From Bemisia tabaci (lineage: Eukaryota; Arthropoda; Insecta; Hemiptera; Aleyrodidae), in contig NC_092799.1 in assembly GCF_918797505.1 (NCBI RefSeq), forward strand, positions 13,416,295 to 13,480,294: a stretch of DNA of 64,000 bases. Reading direction: 5' to 3'. The translations under genes and the position numbers were made by a program. The notes beneath the pieces were generated by a model that made no database searches, was not told the origin of the DNA, and saw only the letters and a program-made list of their open reading frames with translations. Of this stretch, positions 33,157 to 43,919 are shown piece after piece; position 1 is the stretch's first letter, and every line of letters starts with the position of its first letter.

Positions 33157-34481
33157 AACTTTGTGCTTATATAGACATCTTTGAAAGTTTCAAGTGCAAT
33201 AATTTTTGTACTGGCCAAAGTTGTGAACCTAACAAGCTGCTTTGCCAGAAGAATGTCGAAAAAGACTTGATTCGATAAATTTAAGCGGTAATTTTGAGAA
33301 TATTTTTGCCGTCGGAGACATTCGTGCATAAAAAAAAACCATGCGTGAGTCGTGGAGACATGCATGAAAGGATCATGGCCTCGGTTTGTGATGGCTCAGG
33401 ACTCAGAGATTGCACTCATAATAATGATTAAACAACTAAAAAAAAGGTGAATGCTGACGATGCAATTAAAAGATATTTCGAGGGAAAGTATAGGGAAAGG
33501 TCCACAGCTCTGAACTTTTTAGGATTGAATCATTCAAGTGATCACTGCCAGAGACTTATACGCGTGGATAGGAAAGCAACCGCTCTGTGGTTTTTTTTAA
33601 GATTTACAGAAACTAATTTAAAATAGGTTGACAATGACGATTAAACTTATCTTACAGCAGAGTTACTCCCTCAAAGCAAAGTTAAGTTGTCTATAGGCCC
33701 GAAAATATTTGGGACATAATTTGCCGTGTGACTTATTTCTATGTGGATGTGGCACATGACCGTTTGGTTTGAGTGCCAAGCTCGCGAAGCAAAAAATAGG
33801 TCTACGGTTAAGTATTTGTCTTTCATAGACTGGACAGTTATTTCTACACAGATATGCTCCTAATTTGTCCATTCATGTCCTCTGTGAGTCACTGAATTTG
33901 AATAGAGTTTCAGAGAAAGCCTCATTCAGATGTATCTGGAGATTTTATAATTGTTTGAAAGTATTGTACTCAAGTTAGAGCAGCCAGAAAGTTGACGTCC
34001 AATCGAGGAGTTTCGGAAAAGACCCAAATTCGAGGTCAACTACGAAGGGGGGGGGGGGTGAGTCAAGAGCTTATAACGGCCAATATGATTTTACACACGT
34101 ACACATCGGTATAGCTCTATGTAATTCGAATTTTCGGAGCCAAAAAATTGATACTTATGGACAATACACAGAACAGAGGTCTGCTCACCTATTTCCGGCA
34201 AGGTATTCGTCTTGTCGGATATTGAAATTAGGGAACCATTCCTGTCTTTTTTTATGTTATGATTAAAAATCAACCACATTTCTTTAATTTGTAGTACAGA
34301 GTGATTGGGCTGCTTATGAAATTCAACGGCTTATTTGAAGAACTGAGAACTCGTTGATCAATGTTCAAACATGTTCAAGCAAAGCCGCTATGCAAATTGC
34401 AGCTTTAGCGAACGCAAAATCCTCCGTAACCACTATCAAGCTTATGTGGCTAACTTTGCACAGACACACACAAAAGAGCGA
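33157..34481. other. No gene recognised
   Basis: AT-rich; G12 run near 34047. No recognisable coding region or repeat. Confidence 0.45.
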
Positions 34482-34749
34482 ACAATAATCGTTCCCGACA
34501 CGAGGGAACGTAACAGCATTCCAATGTTGCTAAACTGACTCAAACAATTCAATTTTTGACGAGAATAAATCTGCATAATTATTTTTCGTCCAAATTTTGT
34601 CTAATTTTTTCACGAGAACCGAGGAGAAATCGGCGAAATTTTCAGTTGGGTACTCTCAAAATTCTCCCGGTAAAAATGGAATCTGCGTGGAAAAATCTGG
34701 CAACATTAGAATGTAGTTAAGTTCTTTCGTGAAAGAAACGACGAGTTGT
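34482..34749. repeat. GTTCCTTCGTCC-family MITE
   Basis: ACAATAATCGTTCCCGACAC on the left and GAAACGACGAGTTGT on the right are inverse. Core as at 39019. Confidence 0.6.
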
Positions 34750-34861
34750 CAGCAGAAAAATATCGACGCCCGCTTGAAAGTCGCCAGAAGCTTAATGTTC
34801 AAATGTTTATTAATTTGCGGATTGTTTACGTACAGTCCTCGTCCGATCGACCGACCATCAT

Positions 34862-34893
34862 TGGCGTGGCGTGCTTTGCGATACATCGATTGT
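34862..34893. repeat. CAGTGGCG-family end fragment
   Basis: GGCGTGGCGTGCTTTGCGAT then ACATCGATTGT matches one terminus of the family. Confidence 0.4.
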
Positions 34894-35222
34894 TATGCCG
34901 TTTATGCCTCTCACACGTTTTCTCGCTTTCGATCTCCATTCTGTCACACGTCAAATCGCGTGACGACTCTCCTTCTCGCTCTCATTCCTCAAGCAGAGAT
35001 TATGAGGAGTGATGTCATGAGATGAGCATTGGAATGCGGGATTGTTCGATTGCATGCAGACTAGAACTGAAATTGCGACAATGCGAATTTACGAACTTTC
35101 CGCTAGAATCTGCTGACATAGAGAGAGGTCGAGGACTTGAGTAGTTATTTCTCCCAAAATATTGAAAATCCGTGAACTCCTCGCCATGAATTTACAGAAT
35201 TCCGTAAACTGTCAAAATTTGC

Positions 35223-36170
35223 CTACCGGCCTAGGCATTTGATCAAATGCCTGATTTAACTAATTGCTTTTGACACATAAATTTTCAAGTCTTAACTCTT
35301 CCAATAAAATGACAGACTTTTCCAGGTTTTCCCTTTCTTTTCAAGAACTAATTCTTCTCCCAAGCATTTTCTACCGACCAAGGCATTTGATAAAATGCCT
35401 GGTCTAACTAATTGCCTTTGACACATAGATTTCCCAAGATTTTTCAAGAACTAGTTCTTCTCCCGAGAATGTCCTACCGACCAAGGCATTTGATAAAATG
35501 CCTAATTTAACTAATTGCCTTTGACACATTAGATTTTCAAGTATGAACTCTTCCTATTGAATGACAGGCTTTTCCAGGTTTTCCCTTTCTCTTCAAGAAC
35601 TAGTTCTTCTCCCGAGAATTTTCTACCGACCAAGGCATTTGATAAAATGCCTAATTTAACTAATTGCCTTTGACACATAGATTTTCAAGCCTTAACTCTT
35701 CCAATAAAATGACTGACTTTTCCAGGTTTTCCCTTTCTTTTCAAGAACTAGTTCTCCTCCCGAGCGTCTTCTACCGACCAAGGCATTTGATAAAATGCCT
35801 GATTTAACTAATTGCCTTTGACACATATGTAGATTTTCAAGCCTTAACTCTTCCAATAAAATGACAGACTTTTCCAGGTTTTCCCTTTCTCTTCAAGAAC
35901 TAGTTCTTCTCCCGAGAATTTTCTATCGACCAAGGCATTTGATAAAATTGACACATAGAGTTTTCAAGTCTTAACTCTTCCTATGAAATGACAGACTTTT
36001 CCAGGTTTTCCCCTTCTCTTCAAGAACTAGATCTTCTCACGAGAATTTTCTACCGACCAAGGCTTTTGATAAAATTGATACATAGATTTTTCAAGTCTTA
36101 ACTCTTCCTATTGAATGACAGACTTTTCCAGGTTTTCCCTTTCTTTTCAAGAACTAGTTCTTCTCCCGAG
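35223..36170. repeat. Minisatellite, ~150-bp unit, 6-7 copies
   Basis: Units starting CTACCGACCAAGGCATTTGA begin at 35223, 35371, 35474, 35623, 35771, 35923 and 36050. Two units are short by internal deletion (103 and 127 bp). Each has a small palindrome GGCATTTGATAAAATGCC. Confidence 0.9.
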
Positions 36171-36424
36171 CCCCAAGCCCGAAGCCATGCGGTGCTCTTG
36201 TTTCGGCGTCGGGTGTCGGTGTTGGGCGTCGTTGGCCGGCGCGGGGCTTTGTTCCCGGTCGCGGGCGCGGGAAGACCAAGTCGAGGACGAAGACGGAGAC
36301 GCCAGGTGAGGGATTAGGAACAATTATGTAGCCGGCGCGGCGAACCGGCATGCCCGGGTCTGGGCTGGCGCGGTGGTCGGTGCGGTGGTGCCCGCCGCTG
36401 CCGCTGCCGTACAGAGGACCCGGT
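36171..36424. other. GC-rich block, no gene recognised
   Basis: Abrupt shift from the minisatellite to GC-rich sequence (GTCGG/GGCGC words). It is open in several frames because stops are rare, without any known domain. Confidence 0.4.
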
Positions 36425-36765
36425 CAATGGGATACTTCGGACATCATTCAGAAAACTTCAAAAGGCTGCATCTTCATTACACGGGGAAAAAACTTGCTGA
36501 AGTAACATCCTGGATGTTGAAAATCTGCGCGCCAACTCTTGAATGTTGACATGAACGCTACGGTTGTTAATGTAGAGTATTCATAACAATGTTCAAGAGT
36601 TGTCGCGCAGATTTTTAACAATGGGATACTTCGGACATGATTCAGAAAACATCAAAAGGCTGCATCTTCATTACACGGGGAAAGAAATTGCTGAAGTAAC
36701 ATCCCGGATGTTGAAAATCTGCGCGACAACTCTTGAATGTTGATATGAACGCTACGGTTGTTAAT
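36425..36765. repeat. 194-bp tandem duplication including a palindromic-element end
   Basis: CAATGGGATACTTCGGACAT recurs at 36425 and 36619. Each copy carries 55 bp of flank plus the left part of a CACGGGGAAA element. Confidence 0.85.
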
Positions 36766-36875
36766 TCAACGCAGCTAGGATGTTACTTAAACAGCCAGAG
36801 TGTCCATAACAACATTCGAGAGTTGTTGATTTTTAACATCCGGGATGTTACTTCAGCAATTTTTTTGCCCCCGTG
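36480..36875. mobile_element. Palindromic element, CACGGGGAAAAAA ends, partly duplicated
   Basis: The ends CACGGGGAAAAAACTTGCTG and (inverse) CACGGGGGCAAAAAAATTGC enclose GGATGTT/AACATCC words like 32922-33156. The left half is present twice through the 194-bp duplication. Confidence 0.7.
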
Positions 36876-36899
36876 TCATACGGAATGTAAAGGTTTCAA

Positions 36900-37219
36900 C
36901 ATGGGTGGAACTTGGAACTTTTCGTGGGGGAGGGGGGGGGGGCGAAGTTGAGGTCTTATGGAACTCTGAAGTTTTCTGATTACGCATCCGAAAACTTGAG
37001 GTCCAGCGGCCGAAGTTCGGGTCAGACATCGAGGCACTTCGGTATGTACCGGAGTAGTTCAGATGTATGACCGACCCTTCGGTATGCATCGAAGTATTTC
37101 AGATGTCTGACCCGAACTTCGGCAGCTGAACCTCAAGTTTTTAGGTACGTGATCCGAAAACTTCAGGGATCCATATGATCTCAACTTCGGGTCCCACGCA
37201 CGAAGTTTTTTTCTCCGTG
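36900..37219. mobile_element. Palindromic element, CACGGAGAAAA family
   Basis: The right end (inverse CACGGAGAAAAAAACTTCGT) and interior CCGAACTTCGG/ACTTCAG words match 484-822. The left end is altered by a G10 run. Symmetric over about 140 bp per arm. Confidence 0.7.
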
Positions 37220-37225
37220 TTCAAG

Positions 37226-37329
37226 AGGCAGCCCTTACAATTTAAAATGTGACGAAATGATCATTGAAATTTTCCAGTTTTGGTAAAAACGCCCATGTCC
37301 GACTTCTCGCCGAGACTCGTTGCACTGTG
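37226..37329. repeat. Transib-type MITE, right part only
   Basis: CCCTTACAATTTAAAATGTG to CGTTGCACTGTG matches the right half of the Transib MITEs and ends in the inverse heptamer. Confidence 0.55.
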
Positions 37330-37529
37330 TGCCGCCTCGCCTCTTCATCTTCGTCTCTTTCGCCGCGGCTCAATGATTCCACCACTTCACTTGCATGAGC
37401 CCCGCGCCGCACTCGCGTCAAGGTCTCAGCCACAGCCACGAGCGTAAAGAATACGCAGGGCGAAGGGTTGCGAGGCGTTGTCGGATGGTGCATCGAAATC
37501 TACGAATTCCTGAAGACGAGCCATCGTCT

Positions 37530-37672
37530 AAGCGGCCCCTACAAGTTGGCAACACCAGGCTTCGCCCAATCAAACGTGCGACAACAAATGGAAATATATC
37601 GAGGTAAACCTAGAATCATTGGTTTTAAATGGTAGAGAAGCAGTGACTTAGACTTGCGAAAACTGCCACTGC
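37530..37672. repeat. CAGTGGCG-family MITE, diverged
   Basis: AAGTTGGCAACACCAGGCTT on the left, AAAACTGCCACTGCC on the right, with AATATATCGAGG inside. Confidence 0.45.
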
Positions 37673-37772
37673 CGTTATAAAGGGCAAGAATAGCGAAATG
37701 CGGTTGTTTTTGCTGCTTCGATGCTCATTTTCCGTCAGGAATCTACGGTCACCTTTTGCTTCTATTTATTGC

Positions 37773-37926
37773 CCTCTCAAAACTACCCCATGGTGGCCCA
37801 TGAGATTCCCATGGGCGTCCGAGGGGATTTAATTGGGACCCGTTGGAACCCTTAGGATGGGGAAGTACACTTGATGGATACCCATGGAAACCCGTGCCAT
37901 ATTCAAATGGGATAGTTTTGACAGAG
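37773..37926. repeat. Inverted-repeat element, CTCTGTCAAAAC family
   Basis: CCTCTCAAAACTACCCCATG and the inverse of GGGATAGTTTTGACAGAG match. The interior has CCCATGGG-like words. Confidence 0.5.
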
Positions 37927-38077
37927 CGTCCTAAGACGACAAATCCTTAAGGAATAGGCACATCCATGCTCTAGGCTTTTGAAAATTTTCAGGGATTAAG
38001 ACAGAAGGAATCTGTTGCTGAAGATCCGCTCGCCAGTTCAAAAATGAGTTGCCACTACTGCGATTCGAATTCTTGAC

Positions 38078-38573
38078 CCTGTCAAAACGGTCCCATGGCC
38101 CCTATGGGAATCTATACTGAGAATTGGTCAAAGTTTCCAGTGGGACCCTGAAGCAGGGTGGCATGAAACGTGAGAGAGAAATGAAAGATTGAAAATTTCA
38201 GTGAAATATTTCATGAAATTTCACGAGGCTGTGAAATACTCGTATTTCATATTTTTCAGGGGCCTAAAGTATGCAACCTGCACTCAAACACACGCAAAAA
38301 TAGAAAAAAGTCACAATTTTTACATTTTGCGAAACATGGAAAGGAACCGGTATTTTTCAATATTTTTCATACATTTCTGAAATTTCATGAAATATTTCAC
38401 GTGAAATTTCAAGATTTTATTTTTCATGAAATTTTGCCACCCTGCCCTTGAGGAAACCTGAGATAAGTATCTGGGAATACTATGAGTTCCCTTGGGTCAC
38501 TCTTGCTGCCCCATGGGATCCTGTTAGTCTCGTCAGTCAACCATGGGTCCTCATAGGACCGTTTCGACAGAGG
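38078..38573. mobile_element. CTCTGTCAAAAC element carrying a nested hAT MITE
   Basis: CCTGTCAAAACGGTCCCATG on the left is inverse to ATAGGACCGTTTCGACAGAG on the right. The nested element lies at 38154-38444. Confidence 0.6.
38154..38444. mobile_element. hAT-type MITE, CAGGGTGGC ends
   Basis: Ends CAGGGTGGC are inverse and the interior is rich in TTTCATGAAATTTC/GAAATATTTC palindromic words. Flanks CCCTGAAG and CCCTTGAG match 6 of 8. Confidence 0.7.
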
Positions 38574-38639
38574 TTTTTATCAGTTTAAATGTATGCAAGA
38601 CAATCGTGCTTTTACCTCCTGCATACTTGAAAGATTATC

Positions 38640-38787
38640 GGTTGAATTTGATCGATGAATATCAGTGCTAAAATAGGGATTTATCGATAATAATCCAACG
38701 ATCCACCTGCTGAAATCGATTTTTTACCTCGGATTTAAACGGCGGGAAATCAATATTGCCAACTTTGAGGAATCGCCACCGACCTGA
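38640..38787. repeat. CAGTGGCG-family MITE, diverged
   Basis: TTATCGATAATAATCC, GAAATCGATTTTTTACCT and GAGGAATCGCCACCG match the family right half. Confidence 0.5.
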
Positions 38788-39018
38788 CAATAAGTTGACA
38801 TTACATATTCCAGCACAGCACATTGAGGATCAGAGAATGGGGGTGGTTCTGCAGACGGACAAAATTGCTGCGAGGAGTGGAGAGGAGGGGTGGAGGGAAT
38901 CTGCAGCAAGATCGAGAGTCTGCCCTTTGTCCTCAGCCTCTTGGTCCGCCTACGCTACAAGAAACTACCGATTTATCATACCCGTATATGGAAGAGATCC
39001 TCGTTGGAATTTGTATGA

Positions 39019-39281
39019 ACAACTCGTCGTTCTTTTCACGAAAGAACGTAACTATATTCCAATGTTACCAAATTTCCTCGCAAACTGCACTTTTACCAGG
39101 AGGATTTGGGGAACTGCCAACCGAAAATTCCACCGATTTTTCCTCTGATCCCCGGCGAAAATCAGAGAAAATCTGGATGAAAATCGTGCAGGTATATTCT
39201 TGCAAAAAATTGGATGATTTAAGTCAATTTTGCAACCTTGCAATGGAGTTACGTTCCTTCGTCCGGGAGACGACGAATTGT
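39019..39281. mobile_element. MITE, ACAACTCGTCGTTC ends
   Basis: ACAACTCGTCGTTCTTTTCA on the left and GGAGACGACGAATTGT on the right are inverse over about 45 bp. ATGA lies on both flanks. Related to 34482 and 30422. Confidence 0.65.
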
Positions 39282-39316
39282 ATGACCGTTCCGTCTGCAG
39301 AAAAGGAACACCGTCG

Positions 39317-39541
39317 CACAGTGGATCGAGTCAATAGGATAGGAATTTGGAAACTTTAAACGCTCATAACTCCGCTTATACAAAAATTTGAAGTTCTAAA
39401 AGTGGTTCCATTGGTTTCCTTGTGAAATTTTCTTCTAGAGGCACCCCTTAAAATTAAAATTGTGACGAAATAAATGTACAATTTTACAATTTTTGTCAAA
39501 AATTACATATCCGCCTCCTTCCAAAGACTCGATCCATTGTG
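39317..39541. mobile_element. Transib-type MITE, CACAGTG/CACAATG ends
   Basis: Left CACAGTGGATC, right inverse CACAATGGATC, with the perfect 5-bp duplication CGTCG at 39312-39316 and 39542-39546. Confidence 0.87.
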
Positions 39542-39546
39542 CGTCG

Positions 39547-40959
39547 TCCGCTTAGAAGTGTATCTGGACGATGAAGTCATTGTATGCAGTTCCTAGGAAT
39601 TTTGCTAGAACTGAGCAAAATACTTAAAAATCGCTGTACAATTTGACTGTACATTTTGCTGGAGGGACATAGGCGAAGCCTGGGCTCCCCCCTCCCCCAG
39701 AAATCTGCTTGGCCCCTCCCAAGAAATGTAGGAAATTTTGCTACATGAATGCGTGACATATTTTTCACCTTTCAAATTTTACGACGATCAATTTGTCGGT
39801 AAGAATACCTCAAAATTTCTCTTAGGACGACGCGATTTTTTTAAAAGTATCCGGGGAGGCTTTTGAGCTGGAGGATTTCCACAGAAACCCTTCAATGGGG
39901 TGTTTTTAGTGTCCCCTGGACCTTCCTCTAACCATAAGAACAGGATGGTATCAGTTTCATGCCGTATTATATAAATTTTGAGGTCAGCGTCTCGGAAGTT
40001 TCTTTCTTACTTTCGTTGCACGTATCACGAATTTCTATTTGACAACCTTGAAGGGAAAAGGGGAAAAAGAGCATGAGCGAAATTAGGGGGAACCAAAGGT
40101 TGCCTGCCCCCAGAACTCCAATTGGCCCCCTGGAGCTCTACTTGCCCCCCTCCCCCTTCTCCCAGAAATTATTTTTATCCCATCCAGAAAACTTGATAGA
40201 TATTCCAACATGAGAGCGTGGCATACGAGTATCTTCCATATCTGAGATTGAATTTCAATCAACTTTTTGGTAAGAAAAGGTCAAGATTTTTGAGACAAAT
40301 CAATTTTTCAAAAATTTTACGGCGAGGCCCCTTGAGGCCTGAACCCCTTGTGGGGCTGTGGAAGGCCCTCTGAACCCTCATTCGGAGCTAATATCTCATT
40401 CGACCCCTTCGTTGGGGTGTCTTTCTATGCCCCTAAAATCCCCGCATCGAGGCACCCTCCAGGGCCCCCTTCTCGAAAAGTTCTTAGTTTCGCCCCTGAA
40501 AAAGGGGGATAATGTTCATTTCAGATTCGGTGCATGAGATATAAGACACACTAATCCTTCTTGTAAACTAATTTTCACTGGAAAAATAATTATTCCTCAC
40601 GTAGGTGAAAGACCGGTTTCGATAACACACATCTCCCAGTCAGTGCTGCCAAGCTGCGAGGAAAAAAGAAAAAAACTGACATGTTCGATTTTAAAAAACC
40701 GCCGATATCCGGCCAATTTTTTCCCCTGTCTCGACAATAGTGAAATCGATGAATAAGGACCGAGACAAACTGACGTGCGAGGTGTGACGGGGCGAAAATG
40801 AAGCGGCGTCAACGGTTCGCGGGCAGACGCTCCGGCATAAACAGCGTATCTCCCTGCGATTCCTATTGCGGTTATGCGGTTCTGGTTTAGCGAGGCGAAG
40901 ATGCTGACGCATACAGAAGCATATGCATAATATGAATGCGACGGTCATTGATCATGCCA
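39547..40959. other. No gene recognised
   Basis: Contains C-rich stretches with CCCCTCCCCC words near 39690 and 40130-40160. No recognisable ORF. Confidence 0.45.
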
Positions 40960-41088
40960 ACTGGACGTATTTCTGCCGAACGGAACTATGTGCATTATGA
41001 CGTGAGCCGTGTTAAGCATGTCTTCTTGTGGGTCTCGGGGCTCATGTCTCCATGCACGTAGTTCCGTTTGGCATAAATACGTCCAACT
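40960..41088. mobile_element. TTGGACGTAT-family MITE
   Basis: CTGGACGTATTTCTGCCGAA and the inverse of GGCATAAATACGTCCAA enclose GGAACTATGTGCAT arms and a small loop. Confidence 0.75.
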
Positions 41089-41429
41089 GCCTTCAAACGG
41101 GCCAATCAATGTGCAAATTTCCCCTGACCGCGCGAACTGCAAGCGCACTCCCCGCCGGCTGATGCGCCCGACACCTGTCGCCGTGAGTTTGTGCCGGAAG
41201 AATGAGAGTTAGTTCCCGATTTTCTTTACGATCTATTCATCGCCAGGAAACCAAAACAGCGGCAATGAGTATTTTACCGCTTAATTGCTACTTTCATACT
41301 CGTTTGACGGATATTATCATTCAAGAGGAGGGTTAATTTAATTGTTTGCCCACATCGAGACTTGCACGATTTCAAAATCTCGAGAGGTTCTTTGGGTAGC
41401 ATAGCAAGCATAGGCGGATCGAAGGCGCG

Positions 41430-41447
41430 CCCCCCCCCCCCCCCCCC
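41430..41447. repeat. C18 homopolymer
   Basis: Run of 18 C, followed by a purine-rich GGAGGAAGG-type tract to about 41520. Confidence 0.9.
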
Positions 41448-41753
41448 TACGGGCCCGAAAAAATAAGGAGGAGAAACGGAAGAAAGAAGGAAGGGACGGA
41501 GGAAAGGGGGAGGAAGGACGCTTAAAGGTAGTTATTCAATTATTCATGTCAAAATTGTCTGAAATTGCACATTATAGATACCTACTTTAAAATTTCGACA
41601 ATTTTCTCGAGGAAGCCGTCGGACCCTCTTTCTGCTCCCTGCTTTCAAAGGGTATGGATTCGCCGATATGATAGTAAGCCTCTCGGAGTAAACTTCGCAA
41701 GGGTGGCGTTCAGTAGGGGTCTTGTTCGGGGATAGCAGGAGGGAATTTGCCTT

Positions 41754-41980
41754 CACTGGAAAGAAAAGTCTCTTGGATCCAGGGTTGAGACTCTTCAAAA
41801 ATTTGACAAGAAAAATTCCTCTCGATTTAATCGGATTTTCGCTTGAATCGAAAGGAAATCCGCTAAAATTAAGAGGCTTGGCTCTCGATTCAAGCGCAAA
41901 TCCGATTGAATGAGGAGTTAATTTGCTTGTCAAATTTTTTAAGAGTCTCGATTCTAGATCTAAGGGACTTTTTTCTCGAT
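41754..41980. mobile_element. Palindromic element, CACTGGAAAGAAAA end
   Basis: The left end CACTGGAAAGAAAAGTCTCT and the interior arms (AATCCGATTGAAT, TTTGACAAG) match 3300-3526. The right terminus is eroded (TTTTTTCTCGAT). Confidence 0.65.
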
Positions 41981-42198
41981 TACTCCTGCGATTATAAAAT
42001 TTGACGTCTCATTTTATACGTTTTTGCGTGTATTCCGAATTTTTTTTAGTTGCACCCAACTACAAGCAACCGTCAGCTCCTGCACTTGTAGCACATATTG
42101 GATTCGAGGATTACGTGACGCGTTTGAGAGAAAGGGGAGGGAGGGAGGTCTGCGACAATATGCTTCACGTAAAATATAATCTTAGAAGTTCACGTGAG

Positions 42199-42459
42199 AT
42201 ATCGACGGTGAAACTACCAAACCACGTATCTCGTTTGCGGTGTTTAAAAATCTACGCTCACATTTTATTTTTTTGAAGTAGACCAAATCAATATCATTCC
42301 TTGAAATTTTCACAGAATTTTCTCCGCACCAAGAGGAAAAATCACAGAAATTTTCAAGACTGGATGTTAAGTAGTTTTTCATTTAAAAAATAAAGAATGA
42401 CAGGAAGTCTGCGACGTCGCAAACCGAGATACGTGGTTTGGTAGTTTCACCGTCGATAT
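42199..42459. mobile_element. MITE, ATATCGACGGTGAAAC ends
   Basis: 261 bp; ATATCGACGGTGAAACTACC is exactly mirrored at the right end, and CAAACCACGTATCTCG continues the match. A diverged copy is at 56749-56999. Confidence 0.85.
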
Positions 42460-42714
42460 GCTATGAAATAGGTATCAAACATTTATGAGATACATATTTC
42501 AAATTGCAGCTCACCGGCAAAACTTTAAAAAGTAATCTGAAACGCCGTCGATATAGCTCGAAGATGCTTCTTGATGTACATATACTCATTCCCTGTGAAA
42601 CAAGTCTCCCAGATGATGTCCCGAATTTTACGGTCGCGTGAAATGACTTACATGTATCATTGCACTGAAATGTTCGAACTATTATACCTAGTTTGCTTTT
42701 GTTGCAGTTCACCC

Positions 42715-43035
42715 TGCATCTCATCTTCATGGATGCAAAATTCTTGCAAGGTTAACATTCCGACAGAGGCGCCATTTCACCCAAAACCGAGGTAAAATTT
42801 GCCTTAAAAGGCCGGGAGAAACTTTCAACATATCTCAAATTGAACAAAACTACCTTACAGGTACTTATGGTACTTAAATCACGCATTTCCTCTCAACCCA
42901 TTCTTTATGAATGCATAATTCCTGCAAGAGGTTGCGGCGGTCAATCAAGGGCGCCATTTCACCCAGAACAGAGTGAAAGACTGCGGTAAGGGGTAAAATT
43001 TGCTTTAACAGGAGAGCAACACTTTTAACATATCT
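42715..43035. repeat. ~170-bp tandem duplication, diverged
   Basis: GGCGCCATTTCACCC, AAAATTTGC and AACATATCT recur in order at about 42768 and 42950. Not coding in a consistent frame. Confidence 0.6.
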
Positions 43036-43122
43036 GGAACTGGAAAAAAAATTTCCCAACGCAAGATTAGATCTCAACATATCCTTCTCCCCGCCGGCGC
43101 CCCTGCGTTCCGACCGCGGAAT

Positions 43123-43365
43123 CGCTGAAAAAAAAAAACTCCGGCCGTGGGAGCCGAAATTACGGGCTATATAGATATACCGTCCGTTCCGGGCTCAAAG
43201 GCCGAAAATTCCGGCTGCTGGAGGCGTAGCTTCGATTGCTTCGGGTTCAGAGGCCGAAGCTGCGGTTCCAGCAGCCGGAATTTTCGGCCTCAGAGCCCGG
43301 AACGGACGGTACGTCTATATGGCCCGCAATTGCGGCTCCCACGGCCGGAGTTTTTTTTTCCAATG
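43123..43365. mobile_element. Palindromic element, GCTGAAAAAAAAAAACTCCG end
   Basis: About 115 bp of each arm is inverse, centred near 43244, GC-rich, with CCGGAA/TTCCGG and GGCCGAA words. The right end (inverse CATTGGAAAAAAAAACTCCG) resembles the CACTGG group. Overlapping long ORFs are artefacts of the GC-rich palindrome. Confidence 0.78.
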
Positions 43366-43919
43366 ATGAAACAGGTGCATGGATGCACTCACCTTTTTCG
43401 ACGGATGCAATTTACTCCTGACTGGGAGTTGAGAATTAGTCCAAAGCTTCCTGGCGCTGAATCCCGAAAATCACCGGCTACAAGCACAACAACACTAGAA
43501 ACAACACAACAAGGGGCGACCGCGGGGTACGTGGGGGGTTCCTCGGGGGGCGCACAATCACTGGGCAAGAGGGGTGGCGCGCGCGATAAGGCGGGTAATT
43601 AGACACAGCGCGACACGAAAAATGAGCGGTTAATGAGTCATGGACGGGCGAGGCGCGGACAGAGTGGCCATGCGAGAGCGAGATGCCGACCGGTGGCGAG
43701 TCGAGTCGAGTGTTTGGGGCCGGAGCTGGCTCGAAGCGCTCTCGAAGCCGCCGATTTTTGGAGAGGGGGGTCGAGTGTGTGGTCGGGGGACCGCGGGACC
43801 CAAGGGAGGAAACTACCTGTACCTGTTGCACCGCGCCGAGCCGCCGTCGCACTGTGGTACCCGAGCAATGTTTCAGAGGCATTGAATCAGGTTTCAATTC
43901 TCAAAACGCCCAGAATACG
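43366..43919. other. GC-rich block, no gene recognised
   Basis: Several overlapping ORFs on both strands (43478-43962) reflect few stops in GC-rich DNA. No domain recognised. Confidence 0.4.

Noticed and set aside
38823..39359. 178- and 130-codon plus-strand ORFs
   Set aside because: Most of their length is the MITE at 39019-39281 and the start of a Transib MITE.
42715..43080. Duplicated coding exons
   Set aside because: The two ~170-bp units are related, but their reading frames do not correspond, so it is a non-coding tandem duplication.
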